Shown here: positions 52,153 through 56,763 of the stretch, piece by piece
Position numbering within the stretch: the first letter of the stretch is position 1
How the letters are laid out: the number at the start of each line of letters is the position of its first letter
Assembly (NCBI RefSeq): GCF_000787835.1
Contig: NZ_BBPP01000026.1
Location: forward strand, 62,769 to 119,531
Length of the DNA stretch: 56,763 nt
Direction: 5' to 3'
Source of the DNA: Streptacidiphilus melanogenes
GTDB lineage: Bacteria > Actinomycetota > Actinomycetes > Streptomycetales > Streptomycetaceae
The notes under the pieces: generated by a model
Database searches by the model: none
What the model was told of the DNA's origin: nothing
Seen by the model: only the letters and a program-made list of their open reading frames with translations
Made by a program: the position numbers and the translations under genes

Positions 52153-52896
52153 ATGGACATTTTCCGTCTACCCCGGCTCGGCCTCGTCGTTCCTCCGGAA
52201 AACCCCATAGCGGAACCCGAGTTCAACCGCCTTCTCGGCGCCGAGATCAATGTTTACAGCGCGCGTTTCCCGGTGACCCCGGAATTCAACAGGGAAACCA
52301 TGGAAATGTACAACCAGGTGCTCCCGGAAACGCTGGCCGATTTCGGCCGGATGAATCTGGACGCGGCCGTGATCGCGTGCAACGCCTCGCACTACCTGCT
52401 CGACCCGGACGGCGACCGGGCCTTCCTCGCGGAGCTGTCGCAGCGTTTCGGCTTTCCCGTGCAGTCCTCGACCCGGGCGATCCTCGACCTGTGCGAGGCG
52501 CTCGGGGTGACCCGCATGTCGCTCGTCTCCCCCTACGACGCGTGGCTGACCGACCTGTCCCGCGGCTACTGGGAGAAGGCAGGGATCGCGGTCGACCACG
52601 TCGTGCTCGCCCCGGGCGTGCCCGGCGTCACCGCGGCGGACGACCGCTTCAACCCCTACCTGGTGACCACCGAGACGCTGCTGACGCGCCTCGCCCAGGT
52701 CGAACTCGCCGACGACGCCGTTGTGTTGTTCACCGGCACGGGCATGGGCACGCTGCCCGCGCTGACCGAGCTGGCCCGGGACGGCGGCCGGCGCACCCTG
52801 CTCACCTCCAACCTCGCCTCGGCCTGGTGGACGCGCCGCACCGTCGGCGCCGACGGTGCCGCCCCGCACCCGCTGCTGCGCCGCCTCAAGCGCTGA
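52153..52896 (+). CDS. Asp/Glu racemase-superfamily enzyme (maleate isomerase / arylmalonate decarboxylase-like)
   Basis: A 247-residue protein of the Asp/Glu/hydantoin racemase superfamily. The first catalytic Cys is present at Cys76 (I-A-C-N-A-S-H). The second Cys, usually in a C-T-N/C-T-G context near residue 194, is replaced: the segment reads V-L-F-T-G-T-G-M-G. One-Cys members tend not to be racemases; decarboxylation or isomerisation of a dicarboxylate is more likely. No ribosome site is present, fitting a leaderless transcript. Confidence 0.75.
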   Translation: MDIFRLPRLGLVVPPENPIAEPEFNRLLGAEINVYSARFPVTPEFNRETMEMYNQVLPETLADFGRMNLDAAVIACNASHYLLDPDGDRAFLAELSQRFGFPVQSSTRAILDLCEALGVTRMSLVSPYDAWLTDLSRGYWEKAGIAVDHVVLAPGVPGVTAADDRFNPYLVTTETLLTRLAQVELADDAVVLFTGTGMGTLPALTELARDGGRRTLLTSNLASAWWTRRTVGADGAAPHPLLRRLKR

Positions 52897-52972
52897 GCGG
52901 TCCGCAGCCTCATCCGCACGACCACACCCACAGGTCCACCTGCAGGTCCAAATCCACAAGGAGGCGTCGGCC

Positions 52973-53734
52973 ATGGCCGTCACCAGCGAAGCAGAGACGT
53001 CCGCCCCCCTCGTCGCCGTGGTGAGCGGTGGCGCGTCCGGGATCGGCGCGGCCGCGGCCGCCGCGCTCGCCGACCGGGGTGTGCAGGTGGCCGCCCTCGA
53101 CCTGAACCCCGATCAGGTCGCCGCCTCCGTCGTCGGCATCGCCTGCGACGTCGCCGACGACGCCTCGGTGCGCCGGGCCGTCGCCGAGGTCGCGGAGCGC
53201 TTCGGCCGGATCGACATCCTCGTGAACAACGCCGGGATCGCCGCCCAGGGCGACGTCTCGGAGAACGACGACGAGGAGTGGCACCGCGTGTTCGACGTGA
53301 ACGTCGTCGGCATGGTGCGCCTCACCCGCGCCGCGCTGCCTTACCTGCGCAAGTCCCCCGCCGCGGCGATCGTCAACACCTGTTCCGTCTTCGCCATGAT
53401 CGGCCTGCCGCGGCGCGTCCTGTACTCCACCTCGAAGGGGGCCGTGCACTCCCTGACCCTGGCGATGGCGGCCGACCACGTCCGCGACGGCATACGCGTC
53501 AACGCCGTCGCCCCGGGCGCCGTCGACACCCCGTGGATCGCGCGCATGCTCGCCAGGTCCGCCGACCCCGAGGCGGAGCGGGCCGCGCTCGACGAGCGGC
53601 ACCCGATCGGCCGGTTGACGCGCCCCGAGGAGGTCGGCGAGGCGATCGCCTATCTGGCCACCCCCGCGTCCTCGGCCGTGACCGGGACCATCCTGCCCGT
53701 CGACGGCGGCCTGAACCGCCTGCGGCTGCGGTAA
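52973..53734 (+). CDS. Short-chain dehydrogenase/reductase
   Basis: A 253-residue classical SDR: S-G-G-A-S-G-I-G, N-N-A-G-I-A, Ser in N-T-C-S-V-F, catalytic Y-S-T-S-K and P-V-D-G-G near the end. AAGGAGG lies about 9 bases before the ATG. It follows the racemase-like gene by 76 bases in the same direction and probably reduces or oxidises a pathway intermediate. Confidence 0.85.
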   Translation: MAVTSEAETSAPLVAVVSGGASGIGAAAAAALADRGVQVAALDLNPDQVAASVVGIACDVADDASVRRAVAEVAERFGRIDILVNNAGIAAQGDVSENDDEEWHRVFDVNVVGMVRLTRAALPYLRKSPAAAIVNTCSVFAMIGLPRRVLYSTSKGAVHSLTLAMAADHVRDGIRVNAVAPGAVDTPWIARMLARSADPEAERAALDERHPIGRLTRPEEVGEAIAYLATPASSAVTGTILPVDGGLNRLRLR

Positions 53735-53782
53735 CCCGTCACGCCCGCACGGTCCTTGCCCACCCCCGCCGCTTGGGCGGGG

Positions 53783-53815
53783 TTGACCCTCACACTAGTG
53801 GAAAGGTTTGAGCAT
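53783..53815 (+). promoter_or_regulatory. MerR-type promoter/operator of the MFS gene
   Basis: TTGACC (-35) and GAGCAT (-10) are separated by 21 bases, an over-long spacer typical of MerR control. The spacer region carries the dyad ACCCTCACACT with AGTGGAAAGGT. The 33-bp block matches the one at 55944-55976 (minus strand) at 26 of 33 positions, including -35 TTGAC and the core TCACACTA. The ATG at 53822 lies 7 bases past the -10, so the mRNA is probably leaderless. Confidence 0.8.
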
Positions 53816-53821
53816 CCCGTC

Positions 53822-55060
53822 ATGAGGAGCACCGAGCCGTCCGTCGGCACCGCCACCGCACCCCCCGTCCCCGATACGACGCCCACCGCGAACACGAAGC
53901 TGCCGATGGCGAGCCTGCTCGCGCTGGCCGTCGCGGTGTTCATCACCAGCCTCACCGAGACCCTGCCCGCCGGGCTGCTGCCCGCGATGAGCGCCAGCCT
54001 GCACACGAGCCAGTCCGCCGCCGGGCAGACCGTGACCATCTACGCGCTGGGGACGGTGCTCACCACCATCCCGCTGTCCTCGGCGACCGCGGGCTGGCGC
54101 CGTCGGCGCCTGCTACTGACCGCGATGGCCGGCTTCGCCGTCGCCAACACCGTCACCGCGCTGTCGACGAACTACCCCGCCACCCTCGTCGCCCGGTTCG
54201 TCGCCGGCATCGCCGCCGGTTTGGCGTGGGCCCTGCTGGCCGGATACGCCCGCCGGATGGTCGCGCCCCAGCAGGAGGGCCGCGCCATCGCGATCGCCAT
54301 GGCCGGCATCCCTGTCGCGCTCTCTCTCGGCGTCCCGGCCGGCACCTTCCTGGGCCAGGTGGCGTCCTGGCAGTGGGCGTTCGGCGCCATGACGCTGCTC
54401 ACCGTCGTCCTGCTGGTCTGGATCGCGGCCGTCGTCCCCGACTACCCGGGGCAGCAGGCGGGCGGAAAGATCCCCGTGCGCCGGACCCTGCTGGTGCCGG
54501 GCGTGGCGCCAGTGCTGTTCGTGATGCTGGTCTTCGTGCTGGCCCACACCATCCTGTACGCCTACGTCGCCACCTTCCTGCAGCACATCGGCATGGGCGG
54601 CCAGACGGACGCGGCGCTGCTGGTCTTCGGCGTGGCCTGCCTCGTCAGCATCTGGGTGGTCGGCGCCTTCATCGCGGCGCACCTGCGCACGCTGACGGTC
54701 GCCTGCACACTGCTGGTGGGCGCCGCCGTCGCGCTCCTGGGCGCCTTCTCGGGCACTCACGCCCTGGTCTACGTCGCGGCCGCGCTGTGGGGCCTCGGCT
54801 GGGGCGGCGTGCCGACCCTGCTGCAGACCGCCGCCGGCCAGGCCGGCGGCGAGGCGGCCGACGCGGCGCAGGCGATCCTGGTGGTCCTGTGGAACGTGGC
54901 CATGGCCGGTGGCGGCATCGCGGGCGGCATCGTCCTCGGGGCCGTCGGGGTCTCCCCGTTCCCCTGGATCGTGCTGGTCCTGCTCGTCCCGGTGCTCATG
55001 GTCGTGCTGGCCGCCCGCGCTCACGGGTTCCCCGGCAGGCGTGCGGCCGAGGCGAGTTGA
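53822..55060 (+). CDS. MFS efflux transporter (DHA1/AraJ type)
   Basis: A 412-residue major-facilitator pump with a ~25-residue cytoplasmic lead and about twelve helices. It resembles chloramphenicol/sugar efflux proteins of the DHA1 group (motifs S-L-T-E-T-L-P-A-G-L-L-P and the loop G-W-R-R-R-R). No ribosome site is present; it starts right after a MerR-type promoter. It probably exports the cluster product or detoxifies an intermediate. Confidence 0.88.
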   Translation: MRSTEPSVGTATAPPVPDTTPTANTKLPMASLLALAVAVFITSLTETLPAGLLPAMSASLHTSQSAAGQTVTIYALGTVLTTIPLSSATAGWRRRRLLLTAMAGFAVANTVTALSTNYPATLVARFVAGIAAGLAWALLAGYARRMVAPQQEGRAIAIAMAGIPVALSLGVPAGTFLGQVASWQWAFGAMTLLTVVLLVWIAAVVPDYPGQQAGGKIPVRRTLLVPGVAPVLFVMLVFVLAHTILYAYVATFLQHIGMGGQTDAALLVFGVACLVSIWVVGAFIAAHLRTLTVACTLLVGAAVALLGAFSGTHALVYVAAALWGLGWGGVPTLLQTAAGQAGGEAADAAQAILVVLWNVAMAGGGIAGGIVLGAVGVSPFPWIVLVLLVPVLMVVLAARAHGFPGRRAAEAS

Positions 55061-55158
55061 CCGGCAGAGCCGGGCAGGTGGTCCCCGCGGGGCGCCGGGC
55101 CGCGATCAGCGCCGGCACCCCGCGCGGGTCCCGCTTCCGCCGGGGGGAGCGGAGCGGC

Positions 55159-55899
55159 TCAGGCGGTGTAGCCGCCGTCCACGGCGAGCGCCGTGCCGGT
55201 CACGTACCGGCCGCCGGGGCCCGCGAGGAAGGCCACCGCGGCGGCGATGTCGTCGGCCTCGCCGAAACGGCCGAGGGCCGTGAGGTCGCGCTGGAAGTCG
55301 CCGGCCTCGCCGTCGGCCGGGTTCATGTCGGTGTCGATCGGCCCCGGGTCCACGATGGTGGCGGTGATCCCGCGCGGGCCGAGCTCGCGGGCCAGCCCCT
55401 TGGTCAGGCCGACCAGGGCGGTCTTGGCCATCGCCTGCACGACGAAGTTCGCCCCGGGGACACGCCCGTTGAAGCACGACCCGATGCTGATGACCCGGCC
55501 GCCGTCGCCCATGTGCCGGGCCGCCGCCTGGGCGGCCAGGAACACCGAGCGCACGTCCACGGCGAGCGCCCGGTCCAGGTCGTCGGCCGTCACGTCCGCG
55601 AGCGCCCCGTACGCCAGGAAGCCCGCGTTGTTCACCAGGATGTCGATGCCGCCCAGCTCACGTACCGTCTGCTCCACCGCGTCCACGGCGGCGTTCGGCT
55701 CGGTGAGGTCCGCCTGGATCACCGCGGCCCTGCCGCCGGCGGCCTCGATCTCCTTGGCGACCCCGCGGGCCTGCTCCTCACCCTGCACGTAGGTCAGCGC
55801 CACCGCGGCACCCGCGTCGGCGAGCCGCTTCGCGATCGCGGCACCGATGCCGCGGCTGCCGCCGGTCACCAGCGCGACCTTGCCCGTCAGTTCACCCAT
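55159..55899 (-). CDS. Short-chain dehydrogenase/reductase (MerR-controlled)
   Basis: A 246-residue SDR: T-G-G-S-R-G-I-G, N-N-A-G-F, Ser in S-I-G-S-C-F, and C-terminal A-V-D-G-G. The usual Tyr of YxxxK is not seen at its normal place: after S-I-G-S-C-F-N-G-R-V-P the expected Y-x-x-x-K reads F-V-V-Q-A-M-A-K, so the Tyr appears to be missing. That makes classical activity doubtful. GGAGGAAG precedes the ATG at 55899. It is divergent from merR and shares its 33-bp operator. Confidence 0.75.
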   Translation of the reverse strand: MGELTGKVALVTGGSRGIGAAIAKRLADAGAAVALTYVQGEEQARGVAKEIEAAGGRAAVIQADLTEPNAAVDAVEQTVRELGGIDILVNNAGFLAYGALADVTADDLDRALAVDVRSVFLAAQAAARHMGDGGRVISIGSCFNGRVPGANFVVQAMAKTALVGLTKGLARELGPRGITATIVDPGPIDTDMNPADGEAGDFQRDLTALGRFGEADDIAAAVAFLAGPGGRYVTGTALAVDGGYTA

Positions 55900-55943
55900 G
55901 ATCTTCCTCCGTTGGACGGGGGCGTGGTATGTGCCCTGACGAA

Positions 55944-55976
55944 ATCTTGAAACCCTTCCATTAGTGTGAATGTCAA
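55944..55976 (-). promoter_or_regulatory. MerR-type promoter/operator, second copy
   Basis: Read on the minus strand: TTGACA, a 21-base spacer, then CAAGAT. It matches the MFS promoter block at 26 of 33 positions, including TCACACTA and GGTTT. It drives the SDR and lies between the SDR and MerR starts, so MerR probably autoregulates from the same site. The dyad is ACATTCACACT with AATGGAAGGGT. Confidence 0.8.
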
Positions 55977-56002
55977 GTCCGAGGCGAATGAGGCTTTTTG
56001 AC

Positions 56003-56383
56003 ATGCGAATCGGAGAGCTGTCGCGGCGCACGGAGACCTCTCGGCGCCTGCTGCGCTACTACGAGGAACACGGTCTGATCTTCTCCGACCGCGAGGCCAA
56101 CGGCTACCGGGACTACGACGAGGTCTTCGTCGACCGCGTCCTGCAGATCCGCGGCCTGCTGGCGGCCGGGCTGCCGATCCGGATCATCAAGCAGATCCTG
56201 CCGTGCCTGCGGGAGACCCGGGCCATCTTCTTCGACGAGGCCACCCCCGAGATGCTGGCCGCGCTCGAGGAGGAGCGCGACCGCATGACGGCGCGGATCC
56301 GCTGCCTGGAACGCAACCGCGACGCCGTCGCCGAGTACCTGGCGGCGGTGGGCGGCGACCAGCTCGCCCGCCCGGCGGCGTAG
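56003..56383 (+). CDS. MerR-family transcriptional regulator
   Basis: A 126-residue MerR protein. The canonical winged-helix start M-R-I-G-E-L-S-R-R-T-E-T-S-R-R-L-L-R-Y-Y-E-E is followed by a dimerisation coiled coil (about 75-118). There is no metal-binding Cys set or large ligand domain, so the signal is unknown. I choose ATG 56003 for the canonical start; ATG 55988 adds five codons. It probably controls the MFS pump and the divergent SDR through the shared 33-bp sites. Confidence 0.88.
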   Translation: MRIGELSRRTETSRRLLRYYEEHGLIFSDREANGYRDYDEVFVDRVLQIRGLLAAGLPIRIIKQILPCLRETRAIFFDEATPEMLAALEEERDRMTARIRCLERNRDAVAEYLAAVGGDQLARPAA

Positions 56384-56519
56384 GCGGTCGGCGGGCCCCC
56401 ACCAGGCGGGGTCGTCGGCACGGCACCTCGGCACGGCACCTCGGCGGACGTCGGCGGTGCGGCCCGCGTACACCCGGCGCGGAACCGGCCGCCCCCAGGC
56501 GATGCCGCGGGGCGAGGCC

Positions 56520-56763
56520 TCACCGCGGGTCGAACAGCAGGTGGATGTCGTGGGCGGCGGTGAAGGCGCAGAGGCCGCTGGCGGTCAGCAGCAGCCCCGT
56601 GGCCAGCACCGGGAGCCACGGCACGCCCCACGGCAGAGCCCAGGGCAGGCTGCGGTGGGAGCGGGGCGCCGGGGCGAGCAGCGCGGCCACGCGGCGCGGG
56701 ACCGGGCCCGCGCCGTGGAGTGCGCCGCGGCGCAGGCCGCGGATGCCGAGCGCGGTCGCGGGG
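56520..56763 (-). CDS. M56/BlaR1-like membrane metallopeptidase, C-terminal fragment
   Basis: Only the last ~80 codons are present; the gene enters from the right edge. The stop is at 56520-56522. The fragment contains R-R-V-A-A-L-L-A-P-A-P-R, one membrane helix (G-V-P-W-L-P-V-L-A-T-G-L-L-L-T-A) and the tail A-H-D-I-H-L-L-F, which matches the C-terminal pattern of Streptomyces M56-family peptidases. The HEXXH site would lie outside the window. Confidence 0.55.
   Translation of the reverse strand, partial: PATALGIRGLRRGALHGAGPVPRRVAALLAPAPRSHRSLPWALPWGVPWLPVLATGLLLTASGLCAFTAAHDIHLLFDPR

Noticed and set aside
1-56763. tRNA, rRNA, CRISPR array or insertion sequence
   Set aside because: I saw no cloverleaf with a tRNA-like TTCGA arm and acceptor, no regularly spaced repeats, and no transposase motif; small RNAs cannot be excluded by reading.

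Overview
The window is about 73% GC, uses GTG/ATG starts, is densely packed on both strands and has Streptomyces-type housekeeping synteny (folP, folE, ftsH, hpt, tilS, dacB, ppa). It also carries an AfsA/ArpA-type gamma-butyrolactone pair. The source is an actinomycete of the family Streptomycetaceae (Streptomyces, Kitasatospora or Streptacidiphilus); the genus cannot be fixed from this sequence.

Layout. 1-14 kb is conserved core: folate genes (folP, folE), an MprF-like lipid aminoacyltransferase, two tandem membrane-anchored esterases, ftsH, hpt, tilS, an HEXXH metalloprotease, dacB and ppa. 14-25 kb holds small hypothetical proteins, an NlpC/P60 hydrolase, a ThrE-type exporter with a membrane partner, a fused EfeUO iron permease plus EfeB under a DtxR/DmdR-type iron box, a DUF35 protein with a TetR repressor, and thioredoxin with a SigR-type promoter. 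25-37 kb holds a large ATPase regulator divergent from an orphan class I terpene synthase, an ABC exporter with a NarL-type two-component pair, and an unusual ABC ATPase/YhgE-Pip/TetR unit whose ATPase has lost its canonical motifs.

37-56 kb looks like a secondary-metabolite gene cluster. It opens with a signalling island: an AfsA-like gamma-butyrolactone synthase, its divergent receptor, an SDR, and a pseudo-receptor divergent from an atypical OmpR regulator, arranged like jadR2/jadR1. After a perfect 19-bp terminator comes an operon: a homocitrate-synthase/HMGL-like enzyme, a 61-residue LysW-type amino-group carrier protein, LysX-like ATP-grasp ligase, ArgC/LysY-like reductase, LysZ-like kinase, class I glutamine-amidotransferase-like protein, Glu/Leu/Phe/Val dehydrogenase-like protein and AMP-forming ligase. 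Next come a fold-I aminotransferase, an FAH-family enzyme, an Asp/Glu racemase-superfamily enzyme, an SDR and an MFS pump. An SDR and a MerR regulator close it; the MFS gene and the SDR/MerR intergenic region share a near-identical 33-bp promoter/operator.

The most unusual point is that the carrier protein ends in DWGQ instead of the family's DWGE, so the Glu side chain that normally carries the substrate is an amide. No LysK-type releasing peptidase is present, but an amidotransferase-fold protein with an intact Cys-His-Glu triad sits in the operon. I infer a carrier-protein-mediated route to a non-proteinogenic amino acid, with altered loading, maturation or release chemistry. The product is unknown. 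A partial M56-like membrane protease runs off the right end and a partial NTF2-like gene runs off the left end.
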